Positions 34,765-44,073 of a DNA stretch of 49,536 nucleotides are shown in pieces. The translations under genes and the position numbers were made by a program. The first letter of the stretch is position 1; every line of letters starts with the position of its first letter. The notes beneath the pieces were generated by a model, which saw only the letters and a list, made by a program, of their open reading frames with translations, ran no database searches and was not told the DNA's origin. The stretch is from an uncultured Neomegalonema sp. (GTDB taxonomy: Bacteria; Pseudomonadota; Alphaproteobacteria; Rhodobacterales; Rhodobacteraceae): contig CALLLP010000026.1 in NCBI GenBank assembly GCA_938008165.1, positions 1 through 49,536 on the forward strand, written 5' to 3'.

Positions 34765-36089
34765 CATCTTGCAAGAAACCCAAAACGATGCGCGCTCTGA
34801 AAGGGGCGATCACTGCCGCAAGCCTGTGCCTGCTCGCCGGACCGGCCAATGCGCAGGAAACCGCCCGGCAAAAGAGCGTCATCGTGTTCGATGCCTCCTA
34901 CAGCATGATTTCGGCGCAGAATTCCGGGGGCACGAGCCAGCGCCTGCCCCTCGCCAAAGAAATCTCGAAACGATTGTTCAACGATCCGGGCCAGTTCGAT
35001 GCCCTGCCCGCTTTGGTCGTTTTTGGCGATTATCGCATCGATTCAACGGTCGGCAATTGCCAGAATACCCATGTGCGCGCGCGGGGGGGCAGGCGCACGG
35101 CACAGGCGCTGAGCCAGATCAACACGGTCATCGATCAGGTAAACGCCCGCGGGCGCACCCCCATCATCGATACCCTCGATCTCATCGCGCGGGAATTTGT
35201 CGAGGAGGAGATTCAGGTCGTGATCGTCACCGATTTCGACCGCGACCCGCGCTGCATGACGCCGCAAAAGACGGCGTGCAGCAACATTCAGCGCATCCTG
35301 CGCGACGATACCGGGCGCCAGCGCATCTTCGTCGATTTCATCGTGACAGCCGGGATCGAGCGGCAGCAAATATCGCCACAGCTTCAGGCCCTGCAATCAT
35401 GCCTGAATGCGCAGATCCTGCCCCTGCCCGATAATCGGTTTATCGACCGGCATGTCAGCACAATCCTCGGCAGCCTCTATCCCGGCCAGCCCATCGAGCG
35501 CCCGGCATTCGTACCGGCACCCTTGCCAGTACCCGCGCCCCTGCCTGCGATTGACAGAGCCGTGGCCCCCACATTCACCCCGACGACGGGCGCCGTGATC
35601 ATCACCGCCCATCTGCCCGCGATTGCCGCGCATTTTCCGGTCGCTTTGCCGGATCGTCCGGTCATCACATTATCCGGGCGCAATGGCGTGCCCAGCGAGG
35701 ATAATCCGGGCAGGGGCGTCGAATTCGACGTGGCCCCCGCCACCTATGACGCCCTTGTGGAATGGCGCGGTCGCCGCCAGACAATCCCCGGCATACAGGT
35801 CACCGCCGGGCATACCACCCGCATCGACGTGGATATCGCCCCCTTTATCCTGAAGGTCGATGCCCTCGACAGGAATGGCAAGAAACTCGGCAAGGAAGTG
35901 AAATGGCAGGTCACGGATACAGCCGGTAAACACGTCCTGTTCGCCGGGCCGCGCCTGCGCATGCCTGTTCCGCAAGGCGTCTATGCCGTCTCCGCCAAGC
36001 GCGATCACCGCCAGAGCCACACCCCCGCCCAAGTCACCGTGCCCTCCGGCGGCGAGGATTTTGGTACGGATGTCGTGACAATGCAGTGA
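34761..36089 (+). CDS. Secreted VWA-domain protein of the tubulin-like locus
   Basis: A 442-residue exported protein. The signal peptide ends near ANA-QE (about residue 32). The VWA domain (about 38-240) shows FDASYSM (DxSxS at 44-48), Thr in GRTPIIDTLD and the Asp of VTDFDRDP, a plausible complete metal site. Cysteine pairs occur around NCQNTH, RCMTPQKTACS and LQSCLNA. A Pro/Ala-rich linker (about 250-275) leads to two beta-sandwich-like repeats: residues about 290-360 and 365-440, the first with TYDALVEWRGR and the second with VYAVSAKRDHRQ, resembling carboxypeptidase-regulatory-like units. No membrane helix, so free or complex-bound in the periplasm. It is the last gene of the plus arm, coupled by ATGA. 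It differs from the minus-arm VWA protein in lacking the C-terminal anchor. Confidence 0.83.
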   Translation: MTSCKKPKTMRALKGAITAASLCLLAGPANAQETARQKSVIVFDASYSMISAQNSGGTSQRLPLAKEISKRLFNDPGQFDALPALVVFGDYRIDSTVGNCQNTHVRARGGRRTAQALSQINTVIDQVNARGRTPIIDTLDLIAREFVEEEIQVVIVTDFDRDPRCMTPQKTACSNIQRILRDDTGRQRIFVDFIVTAGIERQQISPQLQALQSCLNAQILPLPDNRFIDRHVSTILGSLYPGQPIERPAFVPAPLPVPAPLPAIDRAVAPTFTPTTGAVIITAHLPAIAAHFPVALPDRPVITLSGRNGVPSEDNPGRGVEFDVAPATYDALVEWRGRRQTIPGIQVTAGHTTRIDVDIAPFILKVDALDRNGKKLGKEVKWQVTDTAGKHVLFAGPRLRMPVPQGVYAVSAKRDHRQSHTPAQVTVPSGGEDFGTDVVTMQ

Positions 36090-36093
36090 TCTT

Positions 36094-36112
36094 TTTTGGT
36101 CGCGCGACAAAA
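36094..36112. repeat. Convergent-end inverted repeat, possible bidirectional terminator
   Basis: A near-perfect symmetric element (TTTT, G, GTCGCGCGAC, AAAA) fills the 33-base gap between the convergent ends of the VWA gene and pgi. The core can fold as a small hairpin with T-runs on either strand side. The short stem makes it a weak terminator candidate. Confidence 0.35.
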
Positions 36113-36122
36113 CGGCCGCGTG

Positions 36123-37739
36123 TCAGGGCGTCGTGGATCGCATTGCCCGCAGGGTATCGAGCAGGCCCGTGGTCGAGGCATCCTCGTGTTGCGCCTCGCC
36201 GCCCTCCACCAGTGGGAGCAGGGATTGGGCGAGCGCCTTGCCCAGCTCCACCCCCCATTGGTCGAAGGCATTGATGTCCCACAGGGCCGCCTCCACAAAG
36301 GTTTTGTGCTCGTAAAGCGCAATCAGGCGGCCCAGCGTCGCCGGGTCGAGCCGGGGATAGACCAGCATGGTCGAGGGCCGGTCTCCCGGAAAGCTGCGAT
36401 GGGGCGCAAGGCGATCGATCTCAGCCGCCGCGATCCCCGATCCGGCCATCTCGTCGCGCACCTCCGCCTCGGTCTTGCCAAAGGCCAGCGCCTTGGCCTG
36501 TGCCAGACAATTGGCGGTCAGCTTGGCGTGGTGGTCGCCAAGGGGATCATGGGCCGTGGCCGCGAGCAGGAAATCGACGGGAATCACATCGCTACCCTGA
36601 TGCAGCAATTGAAAGAACGAATGCTGCGCGTTCGTGCCCGGCTCGCCCCAGACGACGGGGCAGGTCTCGCGCGCCACCGGCGCACCGCCACGGGTCACGC
36701 GCTTGCCGTTCGATTCCATCGTCAATTGTTGCAGATAGGCCGGAAACCGGGCCAGCCGCTCGTCATAGGGGATCACCGCGACCGATCCGGCCCCCATCAT
36801 ATTGCGCCGCCACAGGCCGATCAGGCCCATTATGACGGGGATATTCTCGGCCAGCGGTGCCGTGCGGAAATGTCGGTCCATCGCCTGCCCGCCCGCAAGA
36901 AAGGCGCGGAAATCCTGTGCGCCGATGGCAATGGCGAGGGGCAGGCCGATGGCGGACCAGATCGAATAGCGCCCGCCGATCCAGTCCCAAAAGCCAAAGA
37001 CGCGCTCCGGCACGATCCCGAATTGTGCGGTCGCCTCCAGATTGGTCGAGACCGCCGCCAGATGCGCGCTCGCCCCCGCCTCGCCAAGCGCCGCGACCAG
37101 CCAGCCACGCGCGGTGGCCGCATTGGTCATCGTCTCGATGGTGGTAAAGGTCTTCGACTGCACGATCACCAGCGTGCGGGCGGGGTCGAGCGAGCGGGTG
37201 GTATCGATAAAATCCGACCCGTCGACATTGGCGATAAAATGCACGCGCGGCCCATCCGCATAGGGGGCGAGCGCCCGCACGGCCATCGCGGGGCCAAGAT
37301 CGGACCCGCCGATGCCGATGGAGATCACATCCGTAAAGCGCCCGCCATCGCTGGCCGTCACGGTGCCTGCGCGCAGGTCTTCGGCAAAGGCGAGAAAGCG
37401 GTCGAGCACCGGGCCGATCTCCTTCGCCCCCGCCGCGTCATAGATGCCCCCCGGATCGCGGGCAGCGACATGCAGCACAGCGCGGCCTTCGGTCAGGTTG
37501 ATCGGCGCGCCCGCGACCATGGCATCGCGCTTGCCCGCCACATCCGCCGCCTGCGCCAGAGCCAACAGCGCATCGAGCGCCGCCGCATCGATCTTTTCCT
37601 TCGAAAAATCGACCATCAGACCCTCGATCCGCCGGGAAAGCCGGTCAAACCGCGTGGGATCATCGGCAAAGAGCGCGCGCAGGGTGGTGCCGCGCAGGCG
37701 GGCACCATGGCCGTCCAGAGCGTTCCACAGGGGGTCCAT
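36123..37739 (-). CDS. pgi: Glucose-6-phosphate isomerase
   Basis: A 538-residue SIS-fold enzyme interconverting glucose-6-phosphate and fructose-6-phosphate (EC 5.3.1.9). Signature blocks: [18 protein letters not shown] (about residues 142-159), the PGI signature [17 protein letters not shown] (about 260-276), [17 protein letters not shown] with catalytic Glu/His, and the C-terminal signature [14 protein letters not shown]. The ATG at 37739 is preferred because GGGAG sits 8 bases upstream; the alternative at 37754 overlaps the edd stop (TGATG) but has no ribosome-binding site. In an Entner-Doudoroff operon it recycles fructose-6-phosphate back to glucose-6-phosphate. Confidence 0.95.
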   Translation of the reverse strand: MDPLWNALDGHGARLRGTTLRALFADDPTRFDRLSRRIEGLMVDFSKEKIDAAALDALLALAQAADVAGKRDAMVAGAPINLTEGRAVLHVAARDPGGIYDAAGAKEIGPVLDRFLAFAEDLRAGTVTASDGGRFTDVISIGIGGSDLGPAMAVRALAPYADGPRVHFIANVDGSDFIDTTRSLDPARTLVIVQSKTFTTIETMTNAATARGWLVAALGEAGASAHLAAVSTNLEATAQFGIVPERVFGFWDWIGGRYSIWSAIGLPLAIAIGAQDFRAFLAGGQAMDRHFRTAPLAENIPVIMGLIGLWRRNMMGAGSVAVIPYDERLARFPAYLQQLTMESNGKRVTRGGAPVARETCPVVWGEPGTNAQHSFFQLLHQGSDVIPVDFLLAATAHDPLGDHHAKLTANCLAQAKALAFGKTEAEVRDEMAGSGIAAAEIDRLAPHRSFPGDRPSTMLVYPRLDPATLGRLIALYEHKTFVEAALWDINAFDQWGVELGKALAQSLLPLVEGGEAQHEDASTTGLLDTLRAMRSTTP

Positions 37740-37753
37740 GTCTTGCGCTCCCA

Positions 37754-39565
37754 TCAGAAAAACACGCTCGCGCCGGTTTCCGCCGGGCCGACCATGGCGC
37801 GGAACGGGGCGAACAGCTCGCGCCCCACGCCGGTCTCGTTCGCGGCCAGATCGGCGCTGACCGGCGCGCGGCGGTCGAAATCTTCGGCAAGCACCTCCAG
37901 CACCCCAGCCCCGGCATCGAGCCGGATCATGTCACCGTCACGAATGCGCGCGATGGGGCCGCCTGCGACCGCCTCCGGCGACAGGTGGATCGCCGCCGGT
38001 ATCTTGCCCGATGCGCCCGACATCCGCCCATCCGTCACCAGCGCGACCCGGTGTCCGCGATCCTGCAACACGCCCAGAACCGGGGTCAGGGCATGCAATT
38101 CGGGCATCCCGTTCGCGCGCGGTCCCTGAAACCGGATGACACAGATGACATCGCCATCCAGCTCGCCCGCCTTGAACGCCGCTTTCACGCTGTCCTGATC
38201 GTGGAAGACGCGGGCCGGGGCCTCGATCACATGGCGCTCCGGTTTCACGGCGGAGACCTTGATGACCGCCTGCCCCAGATTGCCGCGCAGGCGCATCAGC
38301 CCCCCCGTCGGCTGAAACGGATCGGCGACCGGGCGCAGAATATCCGTGTCGAGGCTTTCCGCCGCCCCCTCCGCCCAGACGATCTCGCCTTCGGGACCGG
38401 CTTTGGGATCATGAGTATAGCGCCACAGCCCGTCCCCCGCGACGGTGCGGACATCGTCATGCATCAGCCCGGCTCCCAGACATTCGCGGATCAGGTATTG
38501 CAGGCCCCCGGCGGCGTAGAAATGGTTCACATCGCGCAGACCGTTGGGATAGATGCGCGCGATCAACGGCGTGACATCCGACAGGTCGGACAGGTCGTCC
38601 CATGTCAGGATAACCCCCGCCGCCCGCGCCATGGCCAGCAGGTGAATGGCCAGATTGGTCGAGCCGCCCGTCGCATGCAGCCCCACGACCCCATTGACAA
38701 AGGCGCGCACGCTCAGCACCTCGCAGGCGGGGGTATACTCGTCGCCCGTGGCGGTCAGGGCCAGCACCCTTTGCGCGCCGGTCTTCGTCAGGGTATCGCG
38801 AATATCCGCCCCCGGATTGGCAAAGCTCGCCCCCGGCAGGTGCAGGCCCATCACCTCCAACAGCATCTGATTGGTATTCGCGGTGCCATAAAACGTGCAG
38901 ACCCCCGGCGCGTGATAGGCCGCCATCTCCGCCCGCAGCAGGGTCGCGCGGTCGATCTCTCCGGCGGCGAATTGCTGGCGGATTTGCGCTTTCTTGTCAT
39001 TGCCCAGCCCCGATTGCATCGGTCCGGCGGGCAGGAAAATACAGGGAAGATGCCCGAAGCGCGCCGCCGCGATCACAAGGCCCGGCGCGATCTTGTCGCA
39101 CATCCCCAAAAACGCCACCGCATCATAACAGTTATGCGACAGACCGACCGCCGCCGCCATGGCGATGGCATCGCGCGAGAACAGCGACAATTCCATCCCC
39201 ACCATGCCTTGGGTCACCCCGTCGCACATCGCCGGAACGCCCCCCGCCACCTGCGCCGTGCCCCCCGCTGCATCGGCCGCCTGCCGGATCAGGCCGGGAA
39301 AGCGCTCGAAGGGCTGATGCGCGGACAGCATGTCGTTGAACGCAGTGATAATGCCCAGATTGGGCGCATCGTTGCCGGACAGGCGATCCTTCACCCCACG
39401 CGGCATCGCGGCGGCGACATGGGCGAGGTTGGAACAGCCCATATGCGCACGGGCGACACCCGCCTCCCGCGCGCGGGTCATCTGATCCATATAGGCGGCG
39501 CGGGTCTCCCGACTGCGGCTTTCGATCCGGGCGGTAACGGCTTCAACGACGCTGTTGAGGGGCAT
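37754..39565 (-). CDS. edd: Phosphogluconate dehydratase
   Basis: A 603-residue IlvD/Edd-family iron-sulfur enzyme converting 6-phosphogluconate to 2-keto-3-deoxy-6-phosphogluconate (EC 4.2.1.12), the defining Entner-Doudoroff step. It has [11 protein letters not shown] and [11 protein letters not shown], which supply cluster cysteines and the first family signature (about residues 107-165), and [19 protein letters not shown], the second signature (about 510-528). Length equals the bacterial Edd norm. AAGGAG precedes the ATG. It sits between pgl (12-base gap) and pgi (adjacent). The next pathway enzyme, eda, is not in the window. Confidence 0.96.
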   Translation of the reverse strand: MPLNSVVEAVTARIESRSRETRAAYMDQMTRAREAGVARAHMGCSNLAHVAAAMPRGVKDRLSGNDAPNLGIITAFNDMLSAHQPFERFPGLIRQAADAAGGTAQVAGGVPAMCDGVTQGMVGMELSLFSRDAIAMAAAVGLSHNCYDAVAFLGMCDKIAPGLVIAAARFGHLPCIFLPAGPMQSGLGNDKKAQIRQQFAAGEIDRATLLRAEMAAYHAPGVCTFYGTANTNQMLLEVMGLHLPGASFANPGADIRDTLTKTGAQRVLALTATGDEYTPACEVLSVRAFVNGVVGLHATGGSTNLAIHLLAMARAAGVILTWDDLSDLSDVTPLIARIYPNGLRDVNHFYAAGGLQYLIRECLGAGLMHDDVRTVAGDGLWRYTHDPKAGPEGEIVWAEGAAESLDTDILRPVADPFQPTGGLMRLRGNLGQAVIKVSAVKPERHVIEAPARVFHDQDSVKAAFKAGELDGDVICVIRFQGPRANGMPELHALTPVLGVLQDRGHRVALVTDGRMSGASGKIPAAIHLSPEAVAGGPIARIRDGDMIRLDAGAGVLEVLAEDFDRRAPVSADLAANETGVGRELFAPFRAMVGPAETGASVFF

Positions 39566-39577
39566 TCAGGCTCTCCT

Positions 39578-40270
39578 TCAGGGTGCGTAATGGACGGTCG
39601 GGGCCGCGCGGCGCAGGATGGCCCGGATCGGGGCCTCGGCCTCCGGCCCGTCCTCGCAGGCCCTGTCGAGGGCCACGCGCTTTTCCTCGCCCGTAATCAG
39701 GATATGGGTCTGCCGCGCCGACAGCAAGGCAGGCAGGGTCAGCGTGATGCGCGGCTCGGCGGCCCCCGCTGCGCGCATGGGCAGGACCGGCTCGGCGCAG
39801 GCGGGGTCGAGGGCCTCGGCCAGACGATCCGCGCCGGGAAACAGCGAAGCGGTGTGCATATCTTCGCCCATGCCCAGCACCAGCACATCCAGCGGCAAGG
39901 CCCGTCCCCGCAGCGCCCCGGCCACCGCCGCCAGCCCCTCCTCCGGCGTTGGCGCATCGCGGTAGAGCGGCACCGTGGTCGCCTGTGCCGCCGCGCCCGT
40001 CAGCAGGGTCTCGCCCAGCAGGCGGGCATTCGAGCGGGGATGATCGGGCGGCACCCAGCGTTCATCGTTCAGGACAACCGTGACCGCAGGCCAATGCAGC
40101 GCCGCCCCCGCCAATGCCCGCAAAAACGGCCCCGGCGTCGTGCCGCCGGGCACCGACAGCACCGCGCGCCCGGTCGCCGCAATCGACGCCTGAAGGGCAT
40201 CCGCCACATCCCGCGCCAATGCCTGCGCCTGCGCCGCGCGATCGGGATAATCGATCACCGCCGGGATCAT
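39578..40270 (-). CDS. pgl: 6-phosphogluconolactonase
   Basis: A 230-residue DevB/SOL-type lactonase (EC 3.1.1.31). The diagnostic motifs are VLSVPGGTTPGPFLRAL (about residues 37-53), VVLNDERWVPPDHPRSNARL (about 64-83) and VLGMGEDMHTASLFPGA (about 129-145). The start at 40270 overlaps the zwf stop as ATGA and begins MIPAVIDYPDRAAQ; a longer in-frame start at 40288 lies inside zwf. It hydrolyses the lactone made by Zwf, and the tight coupling fits sequential action. Confidence 0.95.
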   Translation of the reverse strand: MIPAVIDYPDRAAQAQALARDVADALQASIAATGRAVLSVPGGTTPGPFLRALAGAALHWPAVTVVLNDERWVPPDHPRSNARLLGETLLTGAAAQATTVPLYRDAPTPEEGLAAVAGALRGRALPLDVLVLGMGEDMHTASLFPGADRLAEALDPACAEPVLPMRAAGAAEPRITLTLPALLSARQTHILITGEEKRVALDRACEDGPEAEAPIRAILRRAAPTVHYAP

Positions 40271-41721
40271 GGGGTCAGCACCCGCCACCGGCGACCCTCC
40301 CGCGACAGCATGTCGAGCGCGCCATAGGGACCGTCGCTGCCCGGATCATAGGCTTCGGGGGTCGCGCCCGATGCCTCCCACGCCGCGATGATCGGATCGA
40401 CCCATGCCCAGGCGGCTTCCACCTCGTCCCGGCGCATGAACAGGGTCTGATTGCCCCGCACCACATCGAGCACCAGCCGCTCATAGGCATCGGGCATCCG
40501 CCATGCCGTGCCCGCGCGCGCGCCAAAGCTCATATCCAGCGGCGTCTCGCGCATCCGAAACCCGCCGGGTCCGGGGTCTTTGGTGGTGATCGACAGGGTA
40601 ATCCCCTCATCCGGCTGCAACCGGATAATCAGCGCATTCGGGGCCAGGGGCGCATCGAGATCGGGAAAGATCTGATGCGGGGTCCGGCGAAACGTCACCA
40701 CGATTTCCGACAGGCGCGCGCGCAGCTTCTTGCCCGTGCGCAGGTAGAACGGCGTCCCCGCCCATCTCCATGTGCCGATTTCGGCCTTCAGGGCGACAAA
40801 GCTTTCGGTTCGGCTGTCGGGATTCTGCGCCTCGTCCGCATAGCCGTGATACTGTCCCCGCGCACTGGCGGCGAGGGCCTCATGCCCGCTCAGGGGCTTG
40901 AGCGCACGCAATACCTTGAGCTTTTCGTCGCGCACCGCATTCGCTTCGAAATGATGGGGCGGCTCCATCGCGGTCAGGCATAGAAGCTGAAGCAGGTGGT
41001 TTTGAACCATATCGCGCATCGCCCCGGCGCGGTCGTAATAGGGGCCGCGCTGCTCGACACCGAGGGATTCGGCCACGGTGATCTGCACATGGTCCACATG
41101 GCGCGCATTCCACAGCGGCTCGAACAACGCATTGGCAAAGCGCAGGGCGACCAGATTCTGCACCGTTTCCTTGCCCAGATAATGATCGATCCGATAGACC
41201 CGGCTCTCGTCGAAGGCCGCGCCGATGGTATCGTTGAGCGCCGCCGCGCTGGGGCCGTCATGGCCGATGGGTTTTTCCACCACCAGCCGCGCGCCCTGCG
41301 ACAGGCCATGCCGATGCAGCCCCTCGACAATCGGGCCGAACAGCGATGGCCCGACCGACAGGTAAAACACCCGGATACGCGGCCCCGATGCCGCCTCCAG
41401 CATCACCCTCAGCGCATCCCATCCCGCATCGTCGGCAACATCATTGGTGACATATTCGAACCGGGCCAGAAACCGCTCGACGACCTGCGGGTCTCGATGA
41501 TCGGCGGCGACATGGTCCATCACCGCCTGCCGTGCCAAGGCGCGAAATCCCTCCCGGTCCAGATCGGTACGGGCGCAACCGATGATCCGCGCCTCCTCCG
41601 GCAATTGGCCATCCGCATCCCGATGGTAGAGACCGGGGATCAGCTTTCGCCGCGACAGATCGCCGGTCCCGCCGAAAATCACGAGGTCAAAGGGATCGAC
41701 GGGGATAATGCGGTGGCTCAT
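40267..41721 (-). CDS. zwf: Glucose-6-phosphate 1-dehydrogenase
   Basis: A 484-residue NADP-dependent dehydrogenase (EC 1.1.1.49), first enzyme of the oxidative pentose phosphate and Entner-Doudoroff pathways. The N-terminal cofactor loop is FGGTGDLSRRKLIPGLY (about residues 15-31), and the active-site signature RIDHYLGKETVQN contains the catalytic His (about residue 177). VEKPIGHD supplies another conserved Lys. GGAG lies 8 bases before the ATG. It follows the SMP-30 gene by 14 bases and overlaps pgl by four. Confidence 0.97.
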   Translation of the reverse strand: MSHRIIPVDPFDLVIFGGTGDLSRRKLIPGLYHRDADGQLPEEARIIGCARTDLDREGFRALARQAVMDHVAADHRDPQVVERFLARFEYVTNDVADDAGWDALRVMLEAASGPRIRVFYLSVGPSLFGPIVEGLHRHGLSQGARLVVEKPIGHDGPSAAALNDTIGAAFDESRVYRIDHYLGKETVQNLVALRFANALFEPLWNARHVDHVQITVAESLGVEQRGPYYDRAGAMRDMVQNHLLQLLCLTAMEPPHHFEANAVRDEKLKVLRALKPLSGHEALAASARGQYHGYADEAQNPDSRTESFVALKAEIGTWRWAGTPFYLRTGKKLRARLSEIVVTFRRTPHQIFPDLDAPLAPNALIIRLQPDEGITLSITTKDPGPGGFRMRETPLDMSFGARAGTAWRMPDAYERLVLDVVRGNQTLFMRRDEVEAAWAWVDPIIAAWEASGATPEAYDPGSDGPYGALDMLSREGRRWRVLTP

Positions 41722-41735
41722 GGCGGAACTCCGGT

Positions 41736-42677
41736 TCAGATCGACGCAGGGGCCAGCGGCGACACGCCAGTGACATTCAGGAACACCGAATACAGCGATG
41801 TCGTCCCACAGATGAACAAGCGGTTAAGCGCCGCCCCGCCGAAGCATACATTCGCCACCATCTCCGGTATCCGCACCCGCCCGATCAGCGCCCCCTCCGG
41901 CGACAGGCAATGCACCCCGTCCGCCGCGCTGGCCCAGAGACGCCCGGCCCGGTCGACGCGAAACCCGTCGAACAACCCCGCCGTACAGTCCGCAAAGACC
42001 GCGCCCCCCGACAGGGTGCCATCCGCCTCGACATCATGGCGGCGGATATGCCGCGCGCCCGTCTGGTCATGGCTGGCCCCGGTATCGGCGATGTAGAGGA
42101 TGCGTTCGTCGGGCGAGAAGGCAAGGCCGTTCGGCTTGTCATAATCCCCCGCCGCGATGCTCACCGCACCCGTGGCCGGGTCGATGCGATAGACATGCGC
42201 GGCCCCGATGTCGCTCTGCGCCAGCGCGCCTTCGTAATCGCCCATGATGCCATAGGGCGGATCGGTGAACCAGATCGAGCCATCGGACTTGACCACCACG
42301 TCATTCGGCGAATTCAGCCGCTTGCCGTCATACCGATCGGCCAGCACGGTGACCGAGCCGTCATGCTCCGTACGCGTCACCCGCCGCCCCAGATGCTCGC
42401 AGGTGACGAGCCGCCCTTGCCGGTCGAGCGTGTTGCCGTTGCTGTTCTGCGATGGCTGGCGAAAGACGGAGACGGACCCATCCGTCTCGTCCCAGCGCAG
42501 GATCCGGTTATTGGGAATATCCGACCACAGCAGATAGCGCCCGGCGGCCACCCAGACCGCCCCTTCCGACCACCGCGCCCCGGTCCACAGCCGCTCTACC
42601 CGCGCATGGCCGATCAGGCAGGTCTCGAACGCGGGATCGAGAACGTCAAAGCCGGTGCCGTCGATCAGGCCGAACAT
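41736..42677 (-). CDS. SMP-30/gluconolactonase/LRE-family beta-propeller lactonase
   Basis: A 313-residue six-bladed beta-propeller of the SMP-30 family. EGAVWVAAGRYLLWSDIPNN (about residues 38-57) carries the first metal-ligand Glu, RLNSPNDVVVKSDGSIWFTDPPYG (split around 118-141) the Asn/Asp ligands, and PNGLAFSPDERILYIADTG (about 180-198) the catalytic Asp region. Family members hydrolyse sugar lactones such as gluconolactone with a divalent metal. GGAG precedes the ATG. As the first gene of the zwf-pgl-edd-pgi operon it probably handles unphosphorylated aldonolactones, parallel to Pgl. No signal peptide is evident. Confidence 0.88.
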   Translation of the reverse strand: MFGLIDGTGFDVLDPAFETCLIGHARVERLWTGARWSEGAVWVAAGRYLLWSDIPNNRILRWDETDGSVSVFRQPSQNSNGNTLDRQGRLVTCEHLGRRVTRTEHDGSVTVLADRYDGKRLNSPNDVVVKSDGSIWFTDPPYGIMGDYEGALAQSDIGAAHVYRIDPATGAVSIAAGDYDKPNGLAFSPDERILYIADTGASHDQTGARHIRRHDVEADGTLSGGAVFADCTAGLFDGFRVDRAGRLWASAADGVHCLSPEGALIGRVRIPEMVANVCFGGAALNRLFICGTTSLYSVFLNVTGVSPLAPASI

Positions 42678-42808
42678 GGGGGGTCTCCTTGGGTAGAGGC
42701 ATCGAATCCCTGATACCAGCCCCCCTTGCCACCGGCAATTTTGATTTCGGAAAGCGAAGGATGGGATAGCGCCTTTGGCGTATGGGTCGTCGTTCTACAG
42801 TCTGGCCC

Positions 42809-42839
42809 GGCTGTGACGGATCGCGCAGGCGTCACAGCC
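42809..42839. repeat. 10-bp inverted repeat at the end of the threonine ammonia-lyase gene
   Basis: GGCTGTGACG (42809-42818) and CGTCACAGCC (42830-42839) are perfect inverse complements around an 11-base loop, spanning the stop codon of the minus-strand gene. No T-run follows, so it is at best a weak terminator or an mRNA-end stabiliser. The loop and flank share 17 identical bases with the region just after paaE. Confidence 0.45.
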
Positions 42840-44073
42840 CGCTATCCGTCCGCACCACATATCCTCCGTCCCGCAATGCCGTGACGATTTCGATGACATG
42901 GCCTTGGTCGCGGGCTTCGATGACGACGTCGAGTTCGGCTTTTTTCAGGGCGAGGGTCTGCATCATGCGCTGGTGGATCACTTCGATCACGTTTGCGCCC
43001 TTTTCACCGATGATGCGCGAGATATCGGCGAGCTGGCCCGGCGTATCGGCGATCTCGAAGGTCAGCCGCGTGATGCGACCGTCCCGGACCAGCCCGCGCA
43101 GGATCAGCGTCGAGAGCATCCGCGAATCGATATTCCCGCCACAGACGACCAGCCCGACCTTCTTGCCCGCATAGGCGTCGAGCGCGTTTCGGATGACCGC
43201 CAGCCCGGCCCCCGGCGCGCCCTCGGCCACCAGCTTTTCGTGGGATAGCAGGTCGAAAACCGCCGCCTCGATCTCGGCCTCGCTCGCACTGTCGATCCGG
43301 TCCACATGCGCGCGCATGATCGCCAGATTGGCCTCCGACGGCGCGCGCACGGCGATGCCTTCGGCGAGGGTGGCGCCGCCGAAATGCGTCTCCCCGCCCT
43401 CGAAGCGCGCCTTTGCCGCATCGAACAGCGTCGCTTGCGCGCCGACGATTTCGATCTCCGGTTTCATCGCCTTTGCCGCGATCGCCATCCCCGCGATCAG
43501 CCCGCCGCCGCCGATTGGCACGACGATCACATCGAGATCCGGCTCCTGCTCCAGCATCTCGATGGCGACGGTGCCCTGTCCCGCCACCACGACCGGATCG
43601 TCGAAGGGATGGATGAAGGTCAGCCCCCGCGCCCGCGCCATATCGAGCGTGAAGGCGACGCTTTCATCGAAGCCCGTGCCATGCAGCACGACTTCGGCCC
43701 CGAAATCGCCGGTGCGCTTGATCTTGTTGAAGGGTGTGCCGGTCGGCATCACGATGGTCGAGGGAATGCCCAGCCGGGCCGCGTGATAGGCCACGCCCTG
43801 CGCATGGTTGCCCGCACTGCACGCGATCACCCCGGCCCCGCGCTCGGTTTCGGTCAGGGTCAACAGCTTTGCGAGCGCCCCCCGCGCCTTGAAGGCATTG
43901 GTATGCTGGCGGTTTTCCAGCTTGAGATGCAGGTCGATGCCCAAGTGTCGCGACAGGCGGGTCGCGGGCACCGTCGGCGTGCGGATCGTGGCATCGCGGA
44001 TGGCGGCATGGGTTTTGCTGATCGTATCAAAAGAAATCGTATCAAAAGAGATCGTATCGAGAGAGAGGGCCAC
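42832..44073 (-). CDS. Threonine ammonia-lyase with ACT domain
   Basis: A 413-residue fold-type II PLP enzyme (EC 4.3.1.19) deaminating threonine to 2-oxobutyrate, the first step to isoleucine or of threonine breakdown. PLP lysine is in NAFKARGALAKL (about residue 63), the phosphate-binding glycine loop is VPIGGGGLIAGMA (about 187-199), and the C-terminal ACT domain begins RLTFEIADTPGQLADISRII (about 335-354). The ~400-residue single-ACT form resembles catabolic-type or alphaproteobacterial IlvA/TdcB proteins, so I give no symbol. The start is GTG at 44073 with GAGG seven bases upstream. The first 17 residues contain a repeated FDTIS pentapeptide encoded by a 15-bp tandem repeat, absent from typical family members. 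Confidence 0.92.
   Translation of the reverse strand: MALSLDTISFDTISFDTISKTHAAIRDATIRTPTVPATRLSRHLGIDLHLKLENRQHTNAFKARGALAKLLTLTETERGAGVIACSAGNHAQGVAYHAARLGIPSTIVMPTGTPFNKIKRTGDFGAEVVLHGTGFDESVAFTLDMARARGLTFIHPFDDPVVVAGQGTVAIEMLEQEPDLDVIVVPIGGGGLIAGMAIAAKAMKPEIEIVGAQATLFDAAKARFEGGETHFGGATLAEGIAVRAPSEANLAIMRAHVDRIDSASEAEIEAAVFDLLSHEKLVAEGAPGAGLAVIRNALDAYAGKKVGLVVCGGNIDSRMLSTLILRGLVRDGRITRLTFEIADTPGQLADISRIIGEKGANVIEVIHQRMMQTLALKKAELDVVIEARDQGHVIEIVTALRDGGYVVRTDSGL
44021..44065. repeat. Three 15-bp tandem repeats inside the ammonia-lyase start region
   Basis: The unit ATCGTATCAAAAGAA is repeated at 44021-44035, 44036-44050 (one mismatch) and 44051-44065 (more diverged). In the minus-strand gene it encodes successive (S/F)xDTIS units near the N-terminus. 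The multiple-of-three length keeps the frame open whatever the copy number. Confidence 0.85.

Noticed and set aside
20184..36089. Tellurite-resistance (Ter) or MoxR-VWA type cluster
   Set aside because: No TerD-like, TerC-like or AAA+ MoxR gene is present; the VWA proteins are exported rather than cytoplasmic.
36096..40327. Long + strand frames (677 and 780 codons) opposite pgi, edd and pgl
   Set aside because: Shadows of three enzymes with unmistakable signatures on the minus strand.
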